Of a stretch of 12,606 nt of DNA, positions 1-6,563 are shown one piece after another. Under the pieces are notes generated by a model. That model was not told the DNA's origin, searched no databases, and was given only the letters and a program-made list of their open reading frames with translations. Location: the NCBI GenBank assembly GCA_021793635.1, contig JAJYSI010000035.1, positions 1-12,606 on the forward strand, in the 5' to 3' direction. Source of the stretch: Bacteroidota bacterium. Lineage in GTDB: Bacteria > Bacteroidota > Ignavibacteria > Ignavibacteriales > Ignavibacteriaceae. The position numbers and the translations under genes were made by a program. Numbering within the stretch: position 1 is the stretch's first letter; every line of letters starts with the position of its first letter.

Positions 1-1566
1 GATCTTTTCTCCTTGCAGCGGATTATTCAGCATTTCATAAAAACCGAGTGAGCATGCAATCTCTCTCGTTTGGTCTACAAAGCTTGATTCATCAACTTTC
101 TCACCAAGTGAAATTGAAATCTTAGAAATAGTTGGAATATTATCGTAACCGTTAATGCGTGCAATCTCTTCAATTAAATCAATCTCGCGCTCGATGTCCG
201 AACGGTAAGTCGGGACTGAGAAACGAAATTCTTTTCCAGACTCGAACTTCACTTTAAGTCCCAGCTGCTTTAGGATGGAGATTACCTTTTCATTTGGAAC
301 AGAATAACCGAGGATTCTTTTTATTCTTTCAAATCTTAAAGGAACTTCCTTCTCTAATATTTTTTCCGGATAAACATCGATATTGCCGTTGAGAATTTCT
401 CCTTCACTAAGCTCGGCAATTAACTGAGCAGTCCTTTCAGCGGCAAACATAGTTCCGGAAGGGTCAACCCATCTTTCAAATCTGTAAGATGCTTCGGTGC
501 TTAATCCAAGCCGCTTGGAAGTCCTTCTAACGCTTGCCGGGTTGAAGAATGCGCTTTCAATTAAAATATTTTTTGTTGAATTGCTAATCTCCGAATTTTC
601 TCCGCCCATTACGCCGGCAATTGCAACCGGTTTCTCCCCGTCGCAAATCATAAGAGTTCCGGCGGGAAGCCTTCTTTCTTTTGAATCGAGAGTTGTAAAA
701 GTTGATTCGACTTCCGTACTCTTTACAACAATTTTATGCCCGGCAAGCCTGTCCAAATCAAATGCATGCAGCGGCTGACCCAATTCATACATAACAAAGT
801 TGGTAATATCAACAACGTTGTTAATCGGTCTCAAACCGATTTTAGTCAGCCGGTTCTTCAGCCACTCGGGTGATTCTTTAATCTTCACGTTGCGAACGAC
901 CATCGCTGTGTAACGCGGACAATTTTCCGTATCTTCAATTTCTACGGAAGCAAAATCTTTTATTTTATGTGAAGATTCATGAAACTTAAGCGAAGGCAGT
1001 TTAAATTCTTTATTGTAGATTGCAGCCAAATCTCTTGCAACGCCGATATGCGAAAGTGCATCCGGTCTGTTTGGAGTTATTGCAATCTCCATTACGGTAT
1101 CATTCAAAGAAAGCTCATCAGCGATTGACTTGCCGACATTTACCTTTTCATCCAGCACCAAAATACCGGAATGGTCGTCGCTTAAATCAAGCTCGTCCTC
1201 GGCGCAAATCATTCCGTAAGATTCTACTCCGCGGATTTTTGCTTTTGTAATCTTAAAATTTCCTTTAGGAATTAAAGTTCCGATTGGCGCAAAGACAACT
1301 TTTTGCCCCGCTTCCACATTTGGCGCGCCGCAGATAACCTGCAAGTCTTCCGTGCCGGTGTTTACTGTGCAGAGAGAAAGCTTATCGGCATTCGGATGTT
1401 TCTTTTTCTCTTTTACGTATGCAACAATAAAGTCCTTGTAAATAGCAGTCTCATCAACTACATCTTCAACTTCAAGACCGGACATAGTCAGTCTCTCAAC
1501 TATGTCATTCGAAGCAATGCCTTTTAAATCAATATAATCTTTTAACCAGTTTAAGGATACTTTCAA
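1..1566 (-). CDS. pheT: Phenylalanyl-tRNA synthetase beta subunit (partial, C-terminus beyond the window)
   Basis: Beta chain of the cytoplasmic alpha2-beta2 enzyme that charges tRNA-Phe with phenylalanine. The frame is open for 522 codons from a TTG start to the window edge and begins (M)KVSLNWLKDYIDLKG, the usual PheT N-terminus. In order it shows the EMAP/Trbp111-like tRNA-binding domain (about residues 40-155, with HPNADKLSLC and VICGAPNV), the B3/B4 editing region (about 210-380, with NNVVDITNFVMYELGQPLHAFD and later AIAGVMGG), the B5 domain (about 400-475) and the first part of the catalytic-like core (IEEIARINGYDNIP). Full-length PheT is about 800 residues, so roughly the last third, including the FDX-ACB anticodon-binding domain, is missing. 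The TTG start is chosen because GGAG lies 7 nt upstream and the protein start matches the family; no ATG fits. It is last in the thrS cluster, but 348 bp of repeat-bearing DNA separate it from pheS. Confidence 0.96.
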   Translation of the reverse strand, partial: MKVSLNWLKDYIDLKGIASNDIVERLTMSGLEVEDVVDETAIYKDFIVAYVKEKKKHPNADKLSLCTVNTGTEDLQVICGAPNVEAGQKVVFAPIGTLIPKGNFKITKAKIRGVESYGMICAEDELDLSDDHSGILVLDEKVNVGKSIADELSLNDTVMEIAITPNRPDALSHIGVARDLAAIYNKEFKLPSLKFHESSHKIKDFASVEIEDTENCPRYTAMVVRNVKIKESPEWLKNRLTKIGLRPINNVVDITNFVMYELGQPLHAFDLDRLAGHKIVVKSTEVESTFTTLDSKERRLPAGTLMICDGEKPVAIAGVMGGENSEISNSTKNILIESAFFNPASVRRTSKRLGLSTEASYRFERWVDPSGTMFAAERTAQLIAELSEGEILNGNIDVYPEKILEKEVPLRFERIKRILGYSVPNEKVISILKQLGLKVKFESGKEFRFSVPTYRSDIEREIDLIEEIARINGYDNIPTISKISISLGEKVDESSFVDQTREIACSLGFYEMLNNPLQGEKI

Positions 1567-1573
1567 ATCAATA

Positions 1574-1577
1574 CTCC
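1574..1577 (-). promoter_or_regulatory. Shine-Dalgarno site supporting the TTG start of pheT
   Basis: On the minus strand GGAG is followed by 7 nt and then TTG AAA GTA TCC. The spacing is ideal and the encoded start matches the PheT family, so this site decides the start at 1566 in the absence of an ATG. Confidence 0.7.
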
Positions 1578-1640
1578 GGGAGTAAATACTTGCCCAATAA
1601 GTTTTTCATTCCAAATTATTTTTGTCTCAAACGAACAAAA

Positions 1641-1719
1641 TTCAATTTCCGAATTACCGACTCGCTCGTCGAGTCACCCCTTCTTCTTTTAAGAAAAGGG
1701 GCTTGGGATTGAGTTCAAA
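1641..1719 (-). repeat. Intergenic hairpin repeat, copy 1
   Basis: Diverged direct copy of the element at 1841-1919, offset by exactly 200 bp. By hand count about 52 of 65 positions match between 1655-1719 and 1855-1919. It contains a stem CCCCTT(c)TTCTT / AAGAAAAGGGG at 1677-1701 with one bulged base. A second small inverted repeat, GACTCG / CGAGTC, lies at 1659-1664 and 1670-1675. The shared end on the plus strand is GAGTTCAAA. No transposase is nearby, so it looks like a short non-autonomous or REP-like palindromic element. Confidence 0.75.
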
Positions 1720-1740
1720 CCACTCTGAACTCACCCTAAT

Positions 1741-1784
1741 TCGCCGCGGCGAACCTCTCTTAAAAAGAGAGGGACTTTGCAAAG
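1741..1784. repeat. Cluster of three palindromes between the two repeat copies
   Basis: Three palindromic units follow each other: a perfect 12-bp palindrome TCGCCGCGGCGA at 1741-1752, an 8-bp stem CCTCTCTT / AAGAGAGG with a 3-nt loop at 1754-1772, and the palindrome CTTTGCAAAG at 1775-1784. The middle stem resembles the hairpins of the flanking repeat copies in composition and loop size, so it may be a third, more diverged or rearranged unit. No U-run follows on either strand, so it is not a standard terminator. Confidence 0.7.
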
Positions 1785-1840
1785 CCACGTTTTGCAGCAA
1801 CACTTTTATTATACTTCCACAACACTTTAAGAATCCAAGA

Positions 1841-1919
1841 TTCAAATCTCAAATGACCAACCCGCTCAGCAAGTCACCCCTTCTCTTCCTAAGAGAAGGG
1901 GCTGGGGGTTGAGTTCAAA
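1841..1919 (-). repeat. Intergenic hairpin repeat, copy 2, overlapping the end of pheS
   Basis: The better-preserved copy: a perfect 11-bp stem CCCCTTCTCTT / AAGAGAAGGGG with a 3-nt loop at 1877-1901, flanked by the same GTCA side sequence and GAGTTCAAA end as copy 1. The GAGTTCAAA end contains the pheS stop codon (TGA, 1917-1915). The RNA from this strand would form a strong hairpin just after pheS. No U-run follows, so it may stabilise the 3' end or slow polymerase rather than terminate. Confidence 0.75.
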
Positions 1920-2928
1920 ACTGCCTTAGGAACCTGAAATCATTCTCAAAGAAAATCCTGATGTCGTCAATCCCGTACTTCAGCAGAGCAGTTCTCTCGA
2001 TGCCCATTCCAAAAGCGTAGCCTGTATATTTTTCATGGTCGATGTTTACGTTATCAAAAACGTTCGGGTCAACCATGCCGCAGCCGAGAACTTCCAGCCA
2101 GCCGGAATGCTTGCAGACTCTGCATCCTTTTCCGTGGCATAGGAAGCATGTAATATCCATCTCTGCGCTTGGTTCCGTAAACGGGAAAAAGCTTGGACGG
2201 AATCTGTACTTCAATCCTTCGCCGTAAAATTGCTGCGCAAACGAGACAAGTGTTCCTTTCAACTCGGCAAAGGTAACATCGGTATCAACGTACAATCCTT
2301 CCACCTGATGGAATACGCAATAGCTTCTCGAGCTGATTGCTTCGTTCCGATAACATAGTCCCGGCATAATAACTCTGATTGGCGGCTTATACTTTTCCAT
2401 CACTCTTATTTGTACCGGCGATGTGTGAGTTCTTAAAAGAAAATCTTCTGTAATAAAAAATGTATCCTGCATATCTCTTGCCGGATGGTTTGGAGGAAAG
2501 TTTAAGGCGCCGAAATTATTATAATCGGATTCAAGTTCCGGTCCGCCGACAACAGAAAAGCCAAGTCCTTTAAAAATTGTTTTAATTTCATCAAGCGTCT
2601 GGGTTATTAAATGCTTGCTGCCGATTATTCTTCTTGTGCCGGGCAAGCTTAAATCAATTTTGTCTTCTTCTTTTTCTTTGGAATTTTCAAGCTGGATTTT
2701 TACGGACTCGTACTTTGCTGTTAAGTCGGTTCGAAGTGTGTTGAGAGATTTTCCCAAAACCGGTTTCTCTTCCTTGGACGCATTCTTCAATTCGTCAAAA
2801 AGCTGGGAGACTAACCCGTTCCTGCTGAAGTATTTTATTCTTAATTCTTCAAGCTGCTTTTGGTCTTTAATAGTAGCAATGTCCTGGTTGAATCCGGAAT
2901 TTATTTCGGAGATTTTTTCTTCAAGCAT
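1915..2928 (-). CDS. pheS: Phenylalanyl-tRNA synthetase alpha subunit
   Basis: Catalytic alpha chain of the alpha2-beta2 class II enzyme. At 337 residues it is of normal length. Residues 1-90 are charged and helical, as in the tRNA-binding coiled coil. The catalytic domain follows: motif 1 region (GSKHLITQTLDEIK, 103-116), NNFGALNFPPNHPARDMQDTFF (about 137-158), motif 2 (PGLCYRNEAISSRSYCVFHQVEG, 189-211), the FFPFTEPSAEMD stretch (247-258) and motif 3 (GMGIERTALLKYGIDDIR, 307-324). A C-x2-C-x4-C-x2-C cluster (Cys261, 264, 269, 272) looks like a small metal-binding knuckle and occurs in many bacterial PheS proteins. The end, FFENDFRFLRQF, is the usual C-terminus, so the gene is complete although its stop codon lies inside a repeat. 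An in-frame TAA just upstream excludes a longer start. No Shine-Dalgarno site lies at normal spacing; GGAGGG is about 20 nt upstream, in a hairpin. Confidence 0.97.
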   Translation of the reverse strand: MLEEKISEINSGFNQDIATIKDQKQLEELRIKYFSRNGLVSQLFDELKNASKEEKPVLGKSLNTLRTDLTAKYESVKIQLENSKEKEEDKIDLSLPGTRRIIGSKHLITQTLDEIKTIFKGLGFSVVGGPELESDYNNFGALNFPPNHPARDMQDTFFITEDFLLRTHTSPVQIRVMEKYKPPIRVIMPGLCYRNEAISSRSYCVFHQVEGLYVDTDVTFAELKGTLVSFAQQFYGEGLKYRFRPSFFPFTEPSAEMDITCFLCHGKGCRVCKHSGWLEVLGCGMVDPNVFDNVNIDHEKYTGYAFGMGIERTALLKYGIDDIRIFFENDFRFLRQF

Positions 2929-2948
2929 AAAATTTTAAAATAGAATTA

Positions 2949-2981
2949 CCCTCCCGGAATAACAAAATTATTCCAAGAGGG
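2949..2981 (-). promoter_or_regulatory. Hairpin between rplT and pheS
   Basis: Inverted repeat in the 60-bp gap: outer arms CCCTC / GAGGG (2949-2953 with 2977-2981) and inner arms GGAATAA / TTATTCC (2956-2962 with 2968-2974), separated by a 2x2 internal loop and closed by a 5-nt loop. The RNA after it is AU-rich but lacks an uninterrupted U-run. It could be a weak terminator, a processing site between the ribosomal-protein and synthetase parts of the message, or a translational control element, since the only purine-rich GGAGGG before pheS is part of its 3' arm. Confidence 0.65.
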
Positions 2982-2988
2982 CAAAAAA

Positions 2989-3336
2989 TTAGTTAGCGGA
3001 AAACTTAACTATTTCAGTAAATGCTGCCGGGTTTTCAACGGCGAGGTTGGCAAGAATCTTCCTGTTTATATCTACGCCTTTTTTGTTGAGCGCACTAATT
3101 AAACGTGAATAAGTTGTTCCGTTCAATCTTGCGGCTGCATTTATTCTGACTATCCAGAGCTGTCTGAATGTTCTCTTCTTAAGTCTTCTATCTCTGTAAG
3201 CATGAACCAAGCCTTTTTCAACATGGTTCTTGGCAACAGTCCATACTTTACTTCTGGCGCCCCAGTAACCTTTGGCTAGTTCTAATACTCTCTTGCGTTT
3301 TCTGTGTGAAGCGACTTTATTTTTTGAGCGTGGCAT
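2989..3336 (-). CDS. rplT: 50S ribosomal protein L20
   Basis: L20 binds 23S rRNA and is required early in 50S subunit assembly. The protein has 115 residues, the usual length, and starts [20 protein letters not shown] followed by [23 protein letters not shown], the basic N-terminal extension and first helix of the family. The globular part carries [21 protein letters not shown] and the C-terminus [21 protein letters not shown] lies about 6 nt before the ATG. It is 18 bp downstream of rpmI. In E. coli L20 represses its own operon by binding the rpmI-rplT leader; whether that occurs here cannot be read from the sequence. Confidence 0.98.
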   Translation of the reverse strand: MPRSKNKVASHRKRKRVLELAKGYWGARSKVWTVAKNHVEKGLVHAYRDRRLKKRTFRQLWIVRINAAARLNGTTYSRLISALNKKGVDINRKILANLAVENPAAFTEIVKFSAN

Positions 3337-3354
3337 CTTTAACCTTTCATTGCA

Positions 3355-3549
3355 TTATTTCTGAAGCATAATTCTTACACGCTTTACTTCGGCTTCGGAT
3401 ACCAAGGTAAGGCGTCTCAGCTTGCGTTTTCTCTTTGTACTTTTGGAAGTGAGTATGTGGCTTTTAAAAGCGCTTACTCTCTTAAACTTCCCGGATGCGG
3501 TTTTTCTAAATCGCTTTCCCGCTCCGCTGTTGCTTTTCATTTTTGGCAT
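3355..3549 (-). CDS. rpmI: 50S ribosomal protein L35
   Basis: Small basic 64-residue component of the large ribosomal subunit. The start [20 protein letters not shown] and the run [12 protein letters not shown] are the L35 signature, and the length is typical. AGGAA lies about 6 nt before the ATG. It sits 13 bp after infC and 18 bp before rplT, the conserved infC-rpmI-rplT order, so the three are almost certainly cotranscribed. Confidence 0.98.
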   Translation of the reverse strand: MPKMKSNSGAGKRFRKTASGKFKRVSAFKSHILTSKSTKRKRKLRRLTLVSEAEVKRVRIMLQK

Positions 3550-3562
3550 TTTATGTTCCTAT

Positions 3563-4093
3563 TTATTTCTTGCTTTTCGTCTTCGATGGAATCAGAATTA
3601 CCGTCATGTTCTTCCCTTCCAAACGGATTGGGACTTCGACTTTCGCCACATCCTGAACCTTCTCGACGAACCTGTTCAAAAGTTCCTCGCCTTGTTCAGT
3701 GTAGGCTAATTCTCTTCCTTTAAACATTACAACTACTTTTACTTTGTTTCCTTCTTCAAGGAAATTTAAAGCATGCTTTGCTTTGAACTCAAAGTCATGC
3801 ACATCGGTATTCGGATGCAGCCGGATTTCTTTTAGTAAAGAAACCTGCTGGTTCTTCCGCTGAATCTTTTCCCTTTTCTGCTGCTCGTATTTGAATTTTC
3901 CGAAATCAAGAATCTTGCACACCGGCGGCTTTGCCTGCGGCGCTATTTCAATTAAATCCTGACCGCGCTCGCCTGCTATTCTCAACGCATCTCTTACAGT
4001 ATAAATCCCAAGCTGTGCTCCATCGACATCAATCAGCCTTACCTTGGATGCCTTGATTTCTTCATTTACACGAACTTCTTCTTTTTGAGCGAT
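3563..4093 (-). CDS. infC: Translation initiation factor IF-3, probable AUC start codon
   Basis: IF-3 binds the 30S subunit, keeps it from joining 50S too early and checks start-codon and initiator-tRNA choice. The N-domain (VRVNEEIKASKVRLIDVDGAQLGI...ALRIAGERGQDLIEIAPQAKPPVCKILDFGKFKYE) is followed by a Lys/Arg-rich linker and a C-domain with KEIRLHPNTDVHDFEFKAKHALNFLEEGNKVKVVVMFKGRELAYTEQGEELL. No in-frame ATG or GTG lies near the start. A TTG at 4099-4097 touches the Shine-Dalgarno AGAGAGG with no spacer, whereas ATC at 4093-4091 follows it by 6 nt. I therefore place the start at the ATC, giving about 176 residues; the TTG start would add two codons. Non-canonical AUU-type infC starts are established in E. 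coli, where IF-3 represses its own translation through them. The Shine-Dalgarno site overlaps the thrS stop codon. Confidence 0.95.
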   Translation of the reverse strand: MAQKEEVRVNEEIKASKVRLIDVDGAQLGIYTVRDALRIAGERGQDLIEIAPQAKPPVCKILDFGKFKYEQQKREKIQRKNQQVSLLKEIRLHPNTDVHDFEFKAKHALNFLEEGNKVKVVVMFKGRELAYTEQGEELLNRFVEKVQDVAKVEVPIRLEGKNMTVILIPSKTKSKK

Positions 4094-4099
4094 TAGCAA

Positions 4100-4106
4100 C
4101 CTCTCT
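4100..4106 (-). promoter_or_regulatory. infC Shine-Dalgarno site overlapping the thrS stop
   Basis: The minus strand reads TAG AGAGG TTGCTA ATC. The thrS stop codon TAG forms part of the purine run AGAGAGG. Distance to TTG is zero, distance to ATC is 6 nt. The position argues for ATC as start and for translational coupling of infC to thrS. Confidence 0.65.
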
Positions 4107-6054
4107 AATTTGTTGTTGTAATTTTGTTTTTAATTTCGGTTTCAATATTATCAATAAAATCAGACAAAGACAAAGAACCTAAGTCACCTTTTTTGTGCTG
4201 CCTAACGGAAACATTTTGCGCAGCCTGCTCTTTCTCGCCGACAATCAGCATGTAAGGTACCTTGTGGTTTTCCCAGTCTCTAATCTTGTATCCGATTTTT
4301 TCATTCCTCTCGTCAAACTCTGCACGGATGTTTCTCTTCTTCAAAGATTCGTAAACAGATTTTCCGTAGTCTACATAATTTTGCGAAATAGGAATTACCG
4401 CAGCTTGAACCGGCGCCAGCCAGAGCGGGAATTCACCGGCATAATGCTCAATCAAAACTCCGATAAATCTTTCAAGTGAACCGAACGGAGCGCGATGAAT
4501 TACTACCGGTCTGTGCTTTTGTCCGTCGCTTCCGGTGTACTCAAGATTGAATCTCTCCGGCATTACATAATCAATTTGAACTGTACCGAGCTGCCATTTC
4601 CTGCCAAGCGCATCCTTAACCATGAAGTCGATTTTAGGTCCGTAGAATGCCGCTTCGCCTTCGGCAACATAATAAGTAAGATTCATTTTGTCGGCGGCTT
4701 CTTTAATTTCCTGCTGAGCTTTTTCCCAAAGAGCAACATCACCACCGTACTTATCAACGTTGTCATCGCGGAATGAAAGCTGAGTTGTAAATTCTTTAAA
4801 TCCCATCTGGCTGAAGACAACCTGGATAAGCTCAATTACGTTGCAGACTTCATCCTTTAGCTGGTCTTGTCTTACAAACATATGTGAATCATCAACAGCA
4901 AAAGAACGAACGCGGGTTAATCCATTAAGTTCACCGGATTGCTCGTAGCGATAAACTGTTCCAAATTCCGCATAACGAATCGGAAGGTCTCTGTAGCTTC
5001 TCGGCTTCGAAAGATAAATCTGGAAATGATGCGGACAGTTCATCGGCTTAAGAAGATATTCTTCTTTGCCGTCATCTAATTTTATTGGTGGGAACTGACT
5101 GTCCTTATAATAAGGATAATGTCCGCTTGTTTTGTAAAGATTTATATTTCCGATATGCGGGGTAATTACCGGCTCATAGCCGCGCTTGCGTTGTTCTTCT
5201 CTAAGATAATTTTCCAGAGTCTCTCTAAGAACAGTACCTCTCGGAAGCCATACCGGTAGTCCGCTTCCGATACTTTGAGAGATGAAAAACAGTTCGAGGT
5301 CTCTTCCTAATTTTCTGTGGTCGCGCTTCTTTGCTTCTTCTAATCTTTGAATGTATTCATCGAGCATTTTCTTTTTAGGAAAAGAAACACCGTAAATTCT
5401 TTGAAGCTGCTTGTTATGCTCGTCGCCTCTCCAGTAAGAACCGGAAATACTAAGAAGCTTAACATATTTTATCTTCCCGGTCGAGGGAAGATGAGGACCG
5501 CGGCATAGGTCGGTAAAATTCCCTTCCTTATAAATACTGATATCTTCCGAATTCTCATCAATCTCTGAAAGAATTTCGACTTTGTAATTGTCGCCTTTAT
5601 TCTCAAAAAATCTTATCGCTTCGGATTTTGGAAGGTCCTGACGGACAAAAGAATTATTCTCTTTAGTCAGTTCACTCATCTTACCTTCGATTTTTTTCAA
5701 ATCATCTTCGGTAAGATTTGAGTTGATATCTATATCATAATAAAACCCGGTTTCGATAGCCGGACCAACGCCAAACTTTGCTTCCGGATAAATTTCCTGT
5801 ATTGCATGCGCCATCAAATGCGAGGTCGAATGCCAGTAAACTTCCTTTCCCTTATCATCATCGAAGGTAAGAAATTTTACAACAGCATTTGCATTCAGCG
5901 GAGCGTGGAAGTCTTTAATAATGCCGTTCACTTCAACGGCAAGCGCTTCCTCAGCTAACCGCGGAGAGATTGATTCCGCAACCTTGTAAGCCGAAGTTCC
6001 CTGCTCGAACTCCCTGCTGCTTCCATCCGGAAATGTAATTTTTATTTTATCCAT
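4105..6054 (-). CDS. thrS: Threonyl-tRNA synthetase
   Basis: Class II synthetase that charges tRNA-Thr; 649 residues, the normal full length. Domains in order: N-terminal TGS domain (about 1-65); editing domain with HSTSH (75-79) and Cys184/His188 in DLCRGPHLP, the residues that remove mischarged serine; catalytic core (about 245-545); C-terminal anticodon-binding domain (about 550-640, with AEFDERNEKIGYKIRDWENHKVPYMLIVGEKE). The three zinc ligands that recognise threonine are present: Cys340 in MNCPHH, His391 in DDSHMF and His520 in IHRAPFGS. Motif 2 reads YRYEQSGELNGLTRVRSF. Nothing suggests loss of aminoacylation or editing. There is no clear Shine-Dalgarno site; the ATG lies 11 nt after the U-run of a terminator-like hairpin. 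It is the first protein gene of the cluster, downstream of two tRNA genes on the same strand. Confidence 0.98.
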   Translation of the reverse strand: MDKIKITFPDGSSREFEQGTSAYKVAESISPRLAEEALAVEVNGIIKDFHAPLNANAVVKFLTFDDDKGKEVYWHSTSHLMAHAIQEIYPEAKFGVGPAIETGFYYDIDINSNLTEDDLKKIEGKMSELTKENNSFVRQDLPKSEAIRFFENKGDNYKVEILSEIDENSEDISIYKEGNFTDLCRGPHLPSTGKIKYVKLLSISGSYWRGDEHNKQLQRIYGVSFPKKKMLDEYIQRLEEAKKRDHRKLGRDLELFFISQSIGSGLPVWLPRGTVLRETLENYLREEQRKRGYEPVITPHIGNINLYKTSGHYPYYKDSQFPPIKLDDGKEEYLLKPMNCPHHFQIYLSKPRSYRDLPIRYAEFGTVYRYEQSGELNGLTRVRSFAVDDSHMFVRQDQLKDEVCNVIELIQVVFSQMGFKEFTTQLSFRDDNVDKYGGDVALWEKAQQEIKEAADKMNLTYYVAEGEAAFYGPKIDFMVKDALGRKWQLGTVQIDYVMPERFNLEYTGSDGQKHRPVVIHRAPFGSLERFIGVLIEHYAGEFPLWLAPVQAAVIPISQNYVDYGKSVYESLKKRNIRAEFDERNEKIGYKIRDWENHKVPYMLIVGEKEQAAQNVSVRQHKKGDLGSLSLSDFIDNIETEIKNKITTTN

Positions 6055-6065
6055 AATTCGTATAT

Positions 6066-6090
6066 AAAAAAATCGGAATTGAATCCGATT
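6066..6090 (-). terminator. Terminator-like hairpin just upstream of thrS
   Basis: On the minus strand AATCGGA, a 6-nt loop, TCCGATT and then a run of T: a 7-bp perfect stem followed by five further T. This has the form of an intrinsic terminator. It ends 11 nt before the thrS ATG, so it either ends the tRNA transcript with partial readthrough or works as an attenuator of the thrS cluster. Confidence 0.7.
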
Positions 6091-6093
6091 ATT

Positions 6094-6163
6094 GTCTTAT
6101 TCTTACTCTTAATCTAACTCCTAATCTTAATCGAATGAACTCGGATAAGAGCAAGATTAAGAC
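6094..6163 (-). promoter_or_regulatory. Long imperfect hairpin in the thrS leader
   Basis: Arms of about 20 nt (6144-6163 as the 5' arm and 6094-6114 as the 3' arm on the minus strand) pair as GUCUUA/UAAGAC, one A-A mismatch, UCUU/AAGA, a G-U pair, CUCUUA/UAAGAG, a bulged base and UC/GA. The loop of about 29 nt contains ATCCGA, which is complementary to TCGGAT in the 5' arm of the following terminator stem, so an alternative pairing is conceivable. The segment may be a regulatory leader, or only the fossil of an inverted duplication. Confidence 0.5.
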
Positions 6164-6192
6164 TGAAAGTAAATCAGACTAATCTATTTTCG

Positions 6193-6267
6193 TGGGCTCT
6201 AGAGGAGTCGAACCTCTGACCTTCTGTACGTCAAACAGACGCTCTAACCAAACTGAGCTAAGAGCCC
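6193..6267 (-). tRNA. tRNA-Val (anticodon GAC)
   Basis: A 75-nt cloverleaf: acceptor GGGCTCT / AGAGCCC with discriminator A; D arm GCTC...GAGC; anticodon stem TCTGT / ACAGA around TTGACGT, so the anticodon is GAC; T arm AGAGG / CCTCT with loop TTCGACT. All stems are fully paired. CCA is not encoded. It reads the GUC and GUU valine codons. It lies 79 bp after tRNA-Leu and 138 bp before thrS on the same strand. Confidence 0.97.
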
Positions 6268-6310
6268 CCCAAATAATAATCAATTACCAAAACACAAATC
6301 TCAAACTCCG

Positions 6311-6334
6311 TTGGAATTTGTTAATTGGAATTTG
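6311..6334. repeat. Short tandem pair of TTGGAATTTG
   Basis: Two identical 10-bp copies, 14 bp apart in register, in the spacer between the two tRNA genes. Such AATTTG/GGAATT strings are low-complexity spacer sequence; no function is evident. Confidence 0.5.
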
Positions 6335-6346
6335 AAATTTTTATTG

Positions 6347-6432
6347 TACCGAAAGCCGGACTCGAACCGGCACGGGTGAAAACACCCACAGGATTTTAAG
6401 TCCTGTGCGTCTACCAATTCCGCCATCCCGGC
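6347..6432 (-). tRNA. tRNA-Leu (anticodon TAA)
   Basis: An 86-nt class II tRNA. The anticodon stem CAGGA / TCCTG encloses CTTAAAA, so the anticodon is TAA. It has a long variable arm, GGGTG TTTT CACCC, and a T arm GCCGG TTCGAGT CCGGC. The acceptor stem GCCGGGA / TTTCGGT contains three G-U pairs (positions 1-72, 5-68, 6-67), a rather weak stem though with no true mismatch. Discriminator A; CCA is not encoded (the sequence continues CAA). It reads the UUA and UUG leucine codons and is the first gene after the promoter candidate at 6496-6524. Confidence 0.95.
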
Positions 6433-6495
6433 AATTTTTTATAATTGAGATTTAACCTTCGGCTTTTCCCCGAATGTTTTCAAAATTGGCGTGTA

Positions 6496-6524
6496 AATAT
6501 AGATAATCGTTGATATTATTGCAA
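6496..6524 (-). promoter_or_regulatory. Candidate promoter for the tRNA-Leu/tRNA-Val transcript
   Basis: TTGCAA and TATATT separated by 17 bp fit a sigma-70 -35/-10 pair. Read as a Bacteroidetes-type site, TTG is 20 bp from TATATTTA, one base off TAnnTTTG. Transcription would start about 55 nt before tRNA-Leu. No gene lies between, and the terminator of the upstream gene is at 6564-6593, so a promoter is needed here. Confidence 0.55.
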
Positions 6525-6563
6525 GAATCAATAAGTTAAATCAGAAGAATTCTACCCTAAAAT

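Larger units (their letters stand above)
1567..1914. other. pheS-pheT intergenic region
   Basis: No gene is supported here. The open frames across it simply translate the hairpin repeats (for example Ser/Leu/Phe/Lys-Arg-Gly stretches) and resemble no protein I recognise. Apart from the repeats, the stretch next to pheT contains a Shine-Dalgarno site for pheT and an AT-rich TAATTTGG sequence that only loosely resembles a -7 box. A separate pheT promoter is possible but not shown. Confidence 0.7.

Noticed and set aside
1654..1845. A 63-codon open frame on the minus strand between pheS and pheT, and a longer one on the plus strand over the same place
   Set aside because: Both translate the hairpin repeats; no ribosome site and no protein family resemblance.
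1877..1901. Intrinsic terminator after pheS
   Set aside because: The 11-bp stem is strong but no U-run follows, and pheT lies downstream on the same strand; called a repeat hairpin instead.
1641..1919. CRISPR array or insertion sequence between pheS and pheT
   Set aside because: Only two diverged copies exactly 200 bp apart with unlike spacer content, no transposase and no terminal inverted repeats around a gene.
6055..6192. T-box riboswitch upstream of thrS
   Set aside because: I could not find the T-box sequence or the specifier-loop layout; the leader hairpins are of another type.
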